Assembly: GCA_019113005.1 (NCBI GenBank)
Contig: DXIE01000028.1
Location: 97,747 to 161,746 of the forward strand
Direction: 5' to 3'
Source: Candidatus Butyricicoccus avistercoris
Lineage (GTDB): Bacteria; Bacillota; Clostridia; Oscillospirales; Butyricicoccaceae
DNA length: 64,000 nucleotides
Under the pieces are notes generated by a model. It saw nothing but the letters and a program-made list of their open reading frames with translations. It was not told where the DNA came from and did not search any database. Made by a program: the position numbers and the translations under genes. The number at the start of each line of letters is the position of its first letter. Position 1 is the stretch's first letter. Shown here piece after piece: positions 32,317 to 42,307 of this stretch.

Positions 32317-33273
32317 CTACTTCACTTCCTCTTCTATTGGTTCAAAGTTTATTTTTTCTCCAATTACAACAAGTGGTCGTTTCATAGAGCGTGTATTTAT
32401 GCTCAGCACATACTCACCTAAAATACCCATGAAGAACAATTGTACAGCACCAATAAAGAAAATACCAATCAATGTTGAAGCTGTTCCTACTGGATAGGTA
32501 TCCCAGTTCAATAATTTATTAATAAATATAAAGATGGCCAAACAAGCACTAATAATTCCTAATACAACACCCATAAAAGTAGCAACTCTCATCAAAATTT
32601 TTGTATAAGATGTAATACCAAGCATAGCTACATCATAATATTTCATAAAGTTAAATCCAGATTTTCCACGATTGCTTTCTGCTTGTTCATACTGTACAAT
32701 TTTAATTCCCATACCAAATTCAGCAACTAAACCTTTAAGATATGGGTTTGGGTCATCAATTCGTTTCATTACATCAATAAATGACTTGTCATATAACCCA
32801 AAACCATTAAAATGTTGAATTTGATTTGAGTCCGATAATTTTCCAATTAAATTATAGTATATAGTTCTTAGAGTATACATAAGTTTTGATTCATTACTTT
32901 TGCGTTTTTGTCCAACAATTACCTTATGACCATTTTCCCACTCGCGTACGAAAACTGGCAACATTTCTGGTGGGTCTTGTAAATCACCAAATAGCATAAA
33001 AGTGGCATCTCCACTGCCATATTGCATAGTTGCAAAAACATTTCTATTAAATCCAAAATTACGAGCATTAAATACTGCTTTAACTTTTTTATCTTTTTGA
33101 CACAATTTACGAATTTCTTCTCGTGTATTATCTGGTGAATAATCATCTACGAAAATAATCTCATAATCATAATATGGTAGTTCTTCTTGAAATACTTTTA
33201 TAAGACGCTCGTACATTTTACAAACACTTTTTTCCTCTGACCAACAAGGAATGGTTACACTAATTTTTTTCAT
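32317..33273 (-). CDS. Glycosyltransferase family 2 (polyprenyl-phosphate sugar synthase-like)
   Basis: VTIPCWSEEKSV...IIFVDDYSPDNT...FGDLQDPPEMLP; two C-terminal TMs. Confidence 0.9.
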   Translation of the reverse strand: MKKISVTIPCWSEEKSVCKMYERLIKVFQEELPYYDYEIIFVDDYSPDNTREEIRKLCQKDKKVKAVFNARNFGFNRNVFATMQYGSGDATFMLFGDLQDPPEMLPVFVREWENGHKVIVGQKRKSNESKLMYTLRTIYYNLIGKLSDSNQIQHFNGFGLYDKSFIDVMKRIDDPNPYLKGLVAEFGMGIKIVQYEQAESNRGKSGFNFMKYYDVAMLGITSYTKILMRVATFMGVVLGIISACLAIFIFINKLLNWDTYPVGTASTLIGIFFIGAVQLFFMGILGEYVLSINTRSMKRPLVVIGEKINFEPIEEEVK

Positions 33274-33313
33274 TTTATCAAATTCCCTTTATCCGTTCAT
33301 GCATATTAATAAT

Positions 33314-33904
33314 TCATTTCAACTTTTTAGGATATATACTACTTTGATCTGTAACAGGAAAAATCTTTTCTATTAATCTAAACAATTTAATTAATCTTTC
33401 TCCTTTATCTGTTATCCTATAATTTTCTCCAATTTTCTCAATATTACCAATGCTAACTTGCTCATCAATTCGTTTTTGAGTCGCACCATTGTCTACATAA
33501 CCAATTACAAACTGATCTCTAATTTCATCATAAGAATATATATTATTATAATCTGTAAGATAAGCTAGAGAATATACCGTATATGATCTTTCTATAACCA
33601 TAGGACCTAATGAGAAAAATAGAGCCATGAATAATGAAGATATTCCTATGCATAATACACTTGTAGAGAATGTAAAATTAAATATTTTATTTGTTTTTAT
33701 GCATATAATAAAAGCAACAATAATTAAAATTACCATTGTTAAAAATAGCATTATATATAAACGGTAAATATATGTGCTAACTGATATAAACATGTTTAAA
33801 TGTAACATTATTGATACTGAAATTGAAATTGCCAAGCATATCATTATGCATAATAATATTTCAATTCCTATTTTCTTGAATTCATTCTTCATATTTGACT
33901 CCAT
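33314..33904 (-). CDS. Hypothetical membrane protein
   Basis: 196 aa, 4 predicted TM, abuts upstream gene. Confidence 0.6.
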   Translation of the reverse strand: MESNMKNEFKKIGIEILLCIMICLAISISVSIMLHLNMFISVSTYIYRLYIMLFLTMVILIIVAFIICIKTNKIFNFTFSTSVLCIGISSLFMALFFSLGPMVIERSYTVYSLAYLTDYNNIYSYDEIRDQFVIGYVDNGATQKRIDEQVSIGNIEKIGENYRITDKGERLIKLFRLIEKIFPVTDQSSIYPKKLK

Positions 33905-33911
33905 TTTTACG

Positions 33912-35783
33912 TTATTTTATTGTAATTATATTTGAAATGACACTATAATTCATACTTTGTTTTGTTTTATTTAATATATTATTTATTACCATAGAAGTAT
34001 TTTTATTAAAACAATTTTCATCTGTTCTTAATAGGTATATATAATCATCTTCATCTTCTATTGTACCTTCAATATATAATTTTATAGTGTAATCCTTATT
34101 TTTTTCTAGTCTTGCATCTGAAGTATAAAATATATATTCTGTATTATCTTGTAAATCATTAGCCTTCACTTCATAATCGTTTATAACATTGCCACTGCTA
34201 TTATCAACTATATCCATGCATAATTTTAAATCTTCTGGATATGTGCGTCCCCATGTAACTGGTCTAATAGATAAACTTAACATCCTATTACTATTCGAAT
34301 AATATGACGTTTCAAATATAGTATCGTTTGTAATAGGCTGTGCTAACATAGAATTTCCATATATTTCATTAGAAGTAATATCTATTCTTGAAATAATCAA
34401 GAAGAAAACACAAAAAACAATCATTGGTATACTAACATATATCTTAGTCAATATCTTATGATTTTCCACTATTTGAGTTACATTTTCATATTTGTTTTTT
34501 ATAAACCATAATAAAATAAATCCTACTACAAAAATAAGACTTCCTAGTAGCATTTGCACTATTGAAACCATATCATTGCCTGATTCTAAAGTTCTACTTA
34601 ACAACTCTACAATAGATGGAATATCATTATCTATAAATTTATTAACTAATCTAGAAGTATATCTTGGTGCTAAAAAATTCTGATCAAAGAATATTGCACC
34701 CAGTAATCTTGACATCTCAAAAATTGTCAGCATAATTACAAATCCATTTATTTGTGATTTATGCCTATTCTTTTTTGACAATGCAGCTATTACCAAAAAT
34801 GGCAAACATGTAACATATCTATAAAAATGCACCCATGATAATGTGCACATTAGTGTAGAAGCAATAGCTAAAAAATACAATAATGCATCATTTTTTTCTT
34901 CTTGTGTTCTATAGTTTATAAAATATGCTATTACATATATTATTACTAAAGCAATCAAATATATTGATATTTGGGAAATACCAGTTTGTATTACAGTTCT
35001 ATTTAGAAACCAATCTAAATAATTATCATGAGATTCCCAAATTATAGGCATACTTTTACTAATTATAGTATATGGTAAAATGATTATAAAACAATCTACT
35101 ATTATTCTCCATATTCTTTTCTCCATGAACAAAATGATAATTAGACCAAGTAACATCATAAAAGGTGCAAAGAATGTAGTAATCGTTAGCCACAATATAC
35201 ATTGTTTGTTTTTCCCATGGAAATAATATCTTAATGCAAGTAATATCGTAAATATATATTGCATTTCATCTTGCATAGAATATCCAGTACATATCCAGAC
35301 TGTACTCGCACCCCAAACCAATATAGCTGCTAATTTACCATTTTTTTCACTATTGGTAAGTAATTTTACAATATGATAACATTGCATACCTACCAATATT
35401 GCACCAATATACAAAAACAACTTTGTCCACATAAGACATAATGGTGTTAATACATCTGATATTTTTGGAAATGTATGGGTTAACCATATCGGAAAATTCC
35501 ATATTGACCATGGCAAAAAGATAAGTGCTCCCCCACCCATATTTAAACCTGCGTGTGGAGCTTGTCGCATATTTTCAATAAGAACTTGTGGAAGTTCTAA
35601 TATCCTACCTGAAAATAGTGCATCCCATATTTCTATTGAATATGCCATAAAAGATACACCATCTATATACTCAAAACCGATTAAACATATTAAACCAACA
35701 ACTGCAATTATACAGCTCTCTATTTTATATTCTTTAACAATATTAAAAAATAATTTAAACTCATTTTTTATCTTTTCTTTCAC
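33912..35783 (-). CDS. Large polytopic membrane protein (possible GT-C-like)
   Basis: 623 aa, ~11 hydrophobic segments, co-directional in glycan operon. Confidence 0.6.
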   Translation of the reverse strand: MKEKIKNEFKLFFNIVKEYKIESCIIAVVGLICLIGFEYIDGVSFMAYSIEIWDALFSGRILELPQVLIENMRQAPHAGLNMGGGALIFLPWSIWNFPIWLTHTFPKISDVLTPLCLMWTKLFLYIGAILVGMQCYHIVKLLTNSEKNGKLAAILVWGASTVWICTGYSMQDEMQYIFTILLALRYYFHGKNKQCILWLTITTFFAPFMMLLGLIIILFMEKRIWRIIVDCFIIILPYTIISKSMPIIWESHDNYLDWFLNRTVIQTGISQISIYLIALVIIYVIAYFINYRTQEEKNDALLYFLAIASTLMCTLSWVHFYRYVTCLPFLVIAALSKKNRHKSQINGFVIMLTIFEMSRLLGAIFFDQNFLAPRYTSRLVNKFIDNDIPSIVELLSRTLESGNDMVSIVQMLLGSLIFVVGFILLWFIKNKYENVTQIVENHKILTKIYVSIPMIVFCVFFLIISRIDITSNEIYGNSMLAQPITNDTIFETSYYSNSNRMLSLSIRPVTWGRTYPEDLKLCMDIVDNSSGNVINDYEVKANDLQDNTEYIFYTSDARLEKNKDYTIKLYIEGTIEDEDDYIYLLRTDENCFNKNTSMVINNILNKTKQSMNYSVISNIITIK

Positions 35784-36922
35784 TTAACTAGCCCCCAGTT
35801 AATTACTGTCTCCAAAATATTATTTACGCTAACATTCAAAACACATGGCACAGCACCATTTCTAACACAGTTTGGCTTACTTAAACCGCATGGTATACAA
35901 TTCATGCTATCTTTTTTCGCAATAGCCGCAATACTATTTTTAGGCATGCGTGAATTAGGATAAAATCTACCATATTCCCAGCAACCACATATAACAATAG
36001 TAGGTATTCCGCAAGCAATTGAAAAGTGAGCACTTCCAGAATCATTTGCTAATACAAGCCTACTTTTACTTAATAATTCTTTAAGCGAACTCAAGTCTGT
36101 TTTACCACAAATATTTTTTGCTCTAACTGTTAACATATTTAACAATTCTTCGCCAATTTTATATTCATTTTTAGTACCGCAAATCATAACATCATATTTA
36201 TTATCTTTACATATATTATTTAAAACGTATGCAAATCTATCTAATGGCCATTGTTTTGATTTACTTCCTCCAGCTGCTGGGAAAACTACAATGTACTCTT
36301 TTTTCACATGATTACTATTTCGTGAAAATTGAAAAATACTTAAGGATTGGTTTAAATTAAACTCTTTTGTTAGATACTGTTCATATCTTCTTAACTCATA
36401 TATAGCATCTACATAGATTAATTTTTCTATTTTTTTATCTATAATTTTTTTTAATGAAACAAGAGAACATGCTTGTAATGTATCTGGTAGTATACGACAT
36501 TTAGATGATATAGCCAATGCATATATATCACTTAGTATATGCCTTTCTGCTGGTGCTACTATAACTTTTTGTGCTTTAATACTCTCAAGTTTTTTTATAT
36601 TAAATATTCTATGCCGAAATTTTGTAGAAATAGCAATTACATTTTTAAAATATCCAGTTAATTCTGCAAATTCATCTATACCTGTATTGGCTCGACAAAC
36701 CAAAACTATTGATTTTCCATTCGCGCTCAACTCTTTTGCGACTGAGCAAAAAGTTATAAAATCTCCCAATGAAGCCATACATACAACAGCAACATCAAAA
36801 TCGAATTTATCTATTTCTTTTTTGTTGATTGAGTATAATATTATACGATAAACTACATAGCTAATACAAATTTTGAATTTACATAAAAGATTTTTTATTG
36901 TATAACTTACTGTTTTAACCAC
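35780..36922 (-). CDS. Glycosyltransferase family 9 (heptosyltransferase-like)
   Basis: VFPAAGGSKSKQWPLDRFAYVL; SRLVLANDSGSAHFSIACGIPTIVICGCWEYGRFYP. Confidence 0.85.
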   Translation of the reverse strand: MVKTVSYTIKNLLCKFKICISYVVYRIILYSINKKEIDKFDFDVAVVCMASLGDFITFCSVAKELSANGKSIVLVCRANTGIDEFAELTGYFKNVIAISTKFRHRIFNIKKLESIKAQKVIVAPAERHILSDIYALAISSKCRILPDTLQACSLVSLKKIIDKKIEKLIYVDAIYELRRYEQYLTKEFNLNQSLSIFQFSRNSNHVKKEYIVVFPAAGGSKSKQWPLDRFAYVLNNICKDNKYDVMICGTKNEYKIGEELLNMLTVRAKNICGKTDLSSLKELLSKSRLVLANDSGSAHFSIACGIPTIVICGCWEYGRFYPNSRMPKNSIAAIAKKDSMNCIPCGLSKPNCVRNGAVPCVLNVSVNNILETVINWGLVK

Positions 36923-38526
36923 ACAATAACACCATTTTCTTCTATTATACGCAACAATTCTTTTTTAGCATAAAGTTTGTTATTTTCTATAATATCATCA
37001 TTTTTACAAATAATAGTGTCAAAATTTGAAGATATTCTAGCAATATTTAAAGATGTTCCATACTCCACTATAACGTCCATTTTTTTAAGTTCTGTCCTTA
37101 ATGACACAATATTATCATCTAAGTCTAGTGGAATAAAAACTTCTACTTTTTTGCCTGTTTTTTTCAATTCTTTTATTTTTGATATAATATTAGTATCTAA
37201 ATTAGAAATAATACATATTTTCTTAGAATTACTGATTACATTATGTTCACATTCATTAGATAACTTGTTTATATCCAATTCATTATATTGTTTTATATTA
37301 TCCCAATTTTTAGAAACATGTAATTTTTCTATAATACTTTTTATACCATCAAGCAACATATCAGGAGTTATTGCTTTCATACATACAGGTACTTGCATAC
37401 CACGAGAGCAGACTTTACTCCATTGTGGAGTTGTTGCCATACAATCACTGCAAGCTGGTGATACAATATTTATATTTCTTTCATATCCATAATAATAAAC
37501 AGGAGTTGGACCAAATGATACAACACATGGTGTAGACATTTGTGCTGACATATGAACAAGCCCACCTTCACTATCTACATGACAAATAGAATTTTTCAGT
37601 ATTACTGCGGTTTCTCCCAATTTACAGTTAAATGCATAACGGTCAGCTCCAGTAATTTGCAAACTATTTTTTACACCAGTCTGCACAACCAATATTTCTG
37701 GATATGTTTGTTTAAATTTATTGATTAATTTTTCTATTGTTTCAAGTGGTAACACTTTTGTCTGTGCTGTACCACCCATATTTTTATCTGCACCATAATT
37801 AACGGTAATATATAATACATCTTTTATATTATATCTGTCCAATACAGATAAATCATCTGGATTTATTACTATATTAGAATATTTTTCAGACATATCAATA
37901 GCACCATTACAAGATAGCTTGGACCACTTATTTTCACCCAAAAATTTAGCTCGTCTAAGAATAACTGATTCTCTTTCATGCTGCTTCTCAATATTTATTT
38001 TGTTTGACTGTGAATATTCCACTATTTTACAAGCTGTTACATAAAAATCTGGTGACTTTTCACGTATATCACCCAAATTACAATGTTTTAATGTAAGACC
38101 ATGGTCTAGATGCACAGCCAAATCATATTCTTTAAAAGATGTATTGAATAAACAGTTATGTGCATCATGAATTATAGTAACATTTTTTCTTTGACCGTAA
38201 ACATAGTTAGCAAATTCAATCCTATCAGTAAACAAATCAACATTACATTCACAAATAGAACTAATTTCATCTACAAATCGCAAATAAACAATATAGTCTC
38301 CCAAAGCACCACCTAAATATATAGATATGCTTAATTTATTATCTGGCTGCAAAATACCCTGTAATTTTGCACGTTGATGATATCTTTCATTAAAATAACA
38401 TTCATGACATAGATTATCATATTCACCACTTATCTCTTTTTCAACCATATTCTGCATAATTTCTGCTTTTTTAAATACATATAAGGTTGAACGTATTTTG
38501 CTAAAAAATTTACTTAATATACTCAT
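36907..38526 (-). CDS. Glycosyltransferase family 9-like protein
   Basis: GGALGDYIVYLRFVDEIS; CHVDSEGGLVHMSAQMSTPCVVSFGPTPVYYYGYERNINIVSPACSDC. Confidence 0.75.
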   Translation of the reverse strand: MSILSKFFSKIRSTLYVFKKAEIMQNMVEKEISGEYDNLCHECYFNERYHQRAKLQGILQPDNKLSISIYLGGALGDYIVYLRFVDEISSICECNVDLFTDRIEFANYVYGQRKNVTIIHDAHNCLFNTSFKEYDLAVHLDHGLTLKHCNLGDIREKSPDFYVTACKIVEYSQSNKINIEKQHERESVILRRAKFLGENKWSKLSCNGAIDMSEKYSNIVINPDDLSVLDRYNIKDVLYITVNYGADKNMGGTAQTKVLPLETIEKLINKFKQTYPEILVVQTGVKNSLQITGADRYAFNCKLGETAVILKNSICHVDSEGGLVHMSAQMSTPCVVSFGPTPVYYYGYERNINIVSPACSDCMATTPQWSKVCSRGMQVPVCMKAITPDMLLDGIKSIIEKLHVSKNWDNIKQYNELDINKLSNECEHNVISNSKKICIISNLDTNIISKIKELKKTGKKVEVFIPLDLDDNIVSLRTELKKMDVIVEYGTSLNIARISSNFDTIICKNDDIIENNKLYAKKELLRIIEENGVIVWLKQ

Positions 38527-38533
38527 ATTATTT

Positions 38534-39013
38534 CTAATTTAATCCTTTTAATTTAATTCTAATATTTCCTGTCTTATCCCATTTATTTGCTATATCGTTT
38601 TCTTTTTCTTCAACACTAACTAATCTTTGTATTATTTCTGATGTTTTTCCATCTAATTTTTCCTCTACATGCATAAGTCTTTCTATCATCTCTGGTGCAC
38701 TACCATCTAATTTTTCCTCTACATGTATAAGTCTTTCCACTATCTCTGGTACACTACCATCTAATTTTTCCTCTACATGTATAAGCCTTTCTATTATCTC
38801 TGGTACACTACCATCTAATTTTTCCTCTACATGTATAAGCCTTTCCACTATCTCTGGTACACTACCATCTAATCTTTCCTCTACATGTACTAATCTTTCC
38901 TCTACACTTAATAATCTGTTTTTTATTTCTAGTAATAATTCAAAATTTTGCTTTTCTAAATTTTCAATATTACTAATTTTTGATAAATAATTTCTTATTT
39001 TTTTTAAAATCAT
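38534..39013 (-). CDS. Coiled-coil protein with tandem 18-aa repeats
   Basis: Repeated (I/V)ERLIHVEEKLDGSVPE(I/M); 54-bp DNA period. Confidence 0.8.
   Translation of the reverse strand: MILKKIRNYLSKISNIENLEKQNFELLLEIKNRLLSVEERLVHVEERLDGSVPEIVERLIHVEEKLDGSVPEIIERLIHVEEKLDGSVPEIVERLIHVEEKLDGSAPEMIERLMHVEEKLDGKTSEIIQRLVSVEEKENDIANKWDKTGNIRIKLKGLN
38649..38900 (-). repeat. 54-bp tandem repeat within CDS, ~4.5 copies
   Basis: ccatctaatttttcctctacatgtataagtctttccactatctctggtacacta repeated. Confidence 0.9.
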
Positions 39014-39024
39014 TTTACAATCCT

Positions 39025-39828
39025 CTAATGTTTATCTAATATTGCAATTAAATTTTTATTATCATTTAATAAGCTATGTATATCAATTTCAATTTCATTT
39101 GCCTTAAAATTTATATTTGATTCATTTGATAAATCTAATATAATTTCCTTTGTCTCTTCACAAGAATCACAATCATTGAATTTTTGAGAATCGAAAATTA
39201 ATCTTCTAACATCTATCTCATAATCTTTACCATACAAATAATAAAGTACACTTGCTCTGTGACCCCCATCTCTAATTACATTTGAATCATTAAATAATAT
39301 AATTCGTTCTTCATTAGATGGATATCCATATTGTTTTATATAATCAAGATTATAAGATACTCTTTCTGAATTTGTTTGAATATTAGGTAAACCACTACAA
39401 TAATAATTTATCTGCTCTCTTCTATCATTTTCAAAACTATTTCCTTCAAGTGCTTTTACAACTCTAGAATTTTCTAAGTCTTTTATACATGGTTTTCCAT
39501 TTTCATCTTGTGAAATTACTTTAAGCTCACCAAGTTTTATCCTATCTTCCTTGATTTCTTTCAAATAAGGTAATAGAGCTGCTAAACCAACAAGATTTAC
39601 TTTATCGAATTTATCACAAGAAAATCCTTCAACTGATATTAATTTTTCTATTATGGTTTCCATTGATTTAGCCAAATTAGAAAATTCATTTATTGTTAAG
39701 TCTATTCTAAAATCCTTATAATGAATGTGGATAGACTCACCTATGTTATCTTCAATATCAAATCTATACGGAAAATCTTCTAAAGTTTCTGTTAAAGACA
39801 CTAATTTTAAAACCGCAGGATTACTCAT
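39025..39828 (-). CDS. Hypothetical protein, ParB/sulfiredoxin-like C-terminal region
   Basis: RIILFNDSNVIRDGGHRASVLYYLYGKDYEIDVRRL; N-terminus resembles the 40510-40728 product. Confidence 0.55.
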   Translation of the reverse strand: MSNPAVLKLVSLTETLEDFPYRFDIEDNIGESIHIHYKDFRIDLTINEFSNLAKSMETIIEKLISVEGFSCDKFDKVNLVGLAALLPYLKEIKEDRIKLGELKVISQDENGKPCIKDLENSRVVKALEGNSFENDRREQINYYCSGLPNIQTNSERVSYNLDYIKQYGYPSNEERIILFNDSNVIRDGGHRASVLYYLYGKDYEIDVRRLIFDSQKFNDCDSCEETKEIILDLSNESNINFKANEIEIDIHSLLNDNKNLIAILDKH

Positions 39829-39840
39829 ATAATACTCCTA

Positions 39841-40497
39841 TCAATAGTTAGAAAATGTAATATAATCTTTGAAAATTTCATCATATCTGTTTTGTTGTAA
39901 CATATAAATAAGACGCTCAGTATATTTAAAAAACACTTTGCTTAATTTATATTTTACACTCTCAGATTTCAAATAAAATTTCTTTGATTCTATATCACTT
40001 ATATATTCTTGTTTAAAATATTGCTTATCAAAAATACTTCTTATAATCATATACACAAATATATCTTCATCTGACATAATCCACCAACCATTTTTTTCAT
40101 CAAATACTTTGTTTGACCACACTGATTGATTTATTGTCTCATCTAAAGGAATCCACATCTTAGGTGTTAAACTTTTACATGATAGTTTTTCAAAAACATC
40201 TATATATAAATTGAAATTTGTGTTTATATTTTGCCAAAATTGATATTCTTTCAATCCATATCCAAAGCTCCAACCATTCTTTCTCCCATTAGGTGGAACT
40301 ATTTTTTTATATCCTATTGAAACCATACAATTTTCAAAATCATATTGAGATTTAAAATGAACCAATATATCTATATCTTTTCCATCTTTCAATTTATATG
40401 GTAACTCATTTGCTATATTTTTTATTAAAACATAATTAATATTTGCATTATTTAATTCTGAAAAAAACTGTTTTATAAGGTTTGCATCAATATACAT
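39841..40497 (-). CDS. Nucleotidyltransferase-like protein
   Basis: NINYVLIKNIANELPYKLKDGKDIDILVHFKS. Confidence 0.5.
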   Translation of the reverse strand: MYIDANLIKQFFSELNNANINYVLIKNIANELPYKLKDGKDIDILVHFKSQYDFENCMVSIGYKKIVPPNGRKNGWSFGYGLKEYQFWQNINTNFNLYIDVFEKLSCKSLTPKMWIPLDETINQSVWSNKVFDEKNGWWIMSDEDIFVYMIIRSIFDKQYFKQEYISDIESKKFYLKSESVKYKLSKVFFKYTERLIYMLQQNRYDEIFKDYITFSNY

Positions 40498-40509
40498 AAC
40501 ATATACACT

Positions 40510-40728
40510 CTACTTATCTTTTTCTTTAATTATATCCAACTGTTTTTTAGCTAACACAATAGCAGATGCTATTTGCAAAAATTCATGCTCTGGCATAGCT
40601 AAACGCATACTTTTATTTTGAATATGTATCTCACGTTCTTCTGTAGAGTTGACCCCATGGTTCAACTCTACATCAAACTTTCCTCCTGCAAACTCTATTG
40701 TATCTAAAACTTTTATTATTTCTCCCAT
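40510..40728 (-). CDS. Small conserved-looking protein
   Basis: 72 aa; domain shared with N-terminus of 39025-39828. Confidence 0.55.
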   Translation of the reverse strand: MGEIIKVLDTIEFAGGKFDVELNHGVNSTEEREIHIQNKSMRLAMPEHEFLQIASAIVLAKKQLDIIKEKDK

Positions 40729-40741
40729 TATATATCACCAA

Positions 40742-41710
40742 TCAATATATTAAAAAGTCATGCTCTAGATAGTTTTGAACATAATCTTTAGCACCTTCTT
40801 CTAATGAATAAAAAGGCTTTGTATAACCTACTTTACGAAGCTTATCCATAGATGCCTCTGTGAAATATTGATATTTTGGACGTAATGTTTCTGGCATCTC
40901 AATATATTCGATATTCGTAGGGATATTTAATGCCGCAAAAACTGATTCGCCTAATGCTCTAAATGTTCTTGCATGTCCTGTTCCAAGGTTAAATAGTCCA
41001 TTTATATGAGGATTGTCCATCATATATCTAATAACACTACAAATATCTTTTACATATACAAAATCTCTTGTTTGACCACCATCTTCATATCCTTCTTTAT
41101 ATGATTTAAATAGCTTAATTACTCCTTCTTGCTTTACAGAACGATATCCATGCAAAATAACACTTGCCATACTGCCTTTAAAATATTCATTAGGTCCATA
41201 AACATTGAAGAATTTAAATCCAACATGTTGCAGAGGTGTTTTTTCTTGCTTTTCTGCCCAAATATCGAAAAGTTGCTTTGAATATCCATATCCATTTAAT
41301 GGTGCTAATTTATGAATATCCATTTCATCAGAGAAACCACACTGTCCATCTCCATATGTTGCAGCACTACTTGCATAAATAAAACTTATATTTTCATCTG
41401 CACAAAAATTCCAAAGTGTTTGTGAAAATTCTAAATTATTACGATATAAATAATCAAAATCACGTTCTGTAGTAGCACTACAAGCACCCATATGAATTAC
41501 ATGGCTTATTTTGCCTTTAAAAGATGGAAGTTTAGATAGAAATTCATCTTTATTTATATAACGTGTATATTTCTTATTTACTAAATTTCTCCACTTTTCA
41601 GTTTTTGCAATATTATCTACTACAATGATATCCTCTATTCCTGCATCATTTAATTCTCTTATAATGCAACTACCTATAAAACCTGCTCCACCTGTCACAA
41701 TAACACTCAT
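40742..41710 (-). CDS. hldD: ADP-L-glycero-D-manno-heptose 6-epimerase
   Basis: IIVTGGAGFIGSCIIRELND; HMGACSATTERDFDYLYRNNLEFS; FKFFNVYGPNEYFKGSMASVI. Confidence 0.93.
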   Translation of the reverse strand: MSVIVTGGAGFIGSCIIRELNDAGIEDIIVVDNIAKTEKWRNLVNKKYTRYINKDEFLSKLPSFKGKISHVIHMGACSATTERDFDYLYRNNLEFSQTLWNFCADENISFIYASSAATYGDGQCGFSDEMDIHKLAPLNGYGYSKQLFDIWAEKQEKTPLQHVGFKFFNVYGPNEYFKGSMASVILHGYRSVKQEGVIKLFKSYKEGYEDGGQTRDFVYVKDICSVIRYMMDNPHINGLFNLGTGHARTFRALGESVFAALNIPTNIEYIEMPETLRPKYQYFTEASMDKLRKVGYTKPFYSLEEGAKDYVQNYLEHDFLIY

Positions 41711-41734
41711 ACTGTTAGCCCTCCTCTATATTAT

Positions 41735-42307
41735 TTAGTCATTTAAAATTTGTTTTGCTGCATCTAAAATATTTTTTGCTTTACAACCATAATTATTTGG
41801 TAATTCTTCCTCTTTACCGTGACCAGTTGCAAGCAAATAACCATTTTTCATATTGGCATTTAAAGCAAATTCAACATCTATTTTTTTATCACCAATCATA
41901 TAACTCTCTGATAAGTCTATCTGATGTTCATTTTTAGCCTTTATTGCCATTCCGATATTTGGTTTTCTACATTCGCAATCTATGTTGTATCCTTCAACTA
42001 CTCCTTTAGGGTGATGTGGACAATAATATATTGCATCAATACAAGCTCCATCTTGTTCCAGTAATTGTTTTACCCTATTGTTTACAATTACTGCATCTTG
42101 TTCTGAAAAATATCCTCTCGCTACACCTGATTGATTGGTTACCATAATAATATAGAAATTATTTTGAGATAGTTTTTTTATAGCTTCTGACGCACCTTCT
42201 ATTAAAACTACATCATCAGGATTACTTAAATAATTTTTTTCTTCTATTATTGTTCCATCTCTGTCCAAAAATACAGCTTTTTTTCTCATATTATTTATTT
42301 GTTGCAA
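41735..42307 (-). CDS. gmhB: D-glycero-beta-D-manno-heptose 1,7-bisphosphate 7-phosphatase
   Basis: AVFLDRDGTIIEEKNYL; VTNQSGVARGYFSE; CPHHPKG...CECRKPNIGM. Confidence 0.93.
   Translation of the reverse strand: MQQINNMRKKAVFLDRDGTIIEEKNYLSNPDDVVLIEGASEAIKKLSQNNFYIIMVTNQSGVARGYFSEQDAVIVNNRVKQLLEQDGACIDAIYYCPHHPKGVVEGYNIDCECRKPNIGMAIKAKNEHQIDLSESYMIGDKKIDVEFALNANMKNGYLLATGHGKEEELPNNYGCKAKNILDAAKQILND

Noticed and set aside
36977-37492. 171-aa + strand ORF (and other antisense ORFs such as 3146-3550, 14629-14988, 26982-27398, 32129-32497)
   Set aside because: Each lies antisense to a well-supported CDS and shows no family signature
38649-38900. Regularly spaced repeats as a CRISPR array
   Set aside because: 54-bp units are contiguous with no spacers and encode an in-frame 18-aa coiled-coil repeat
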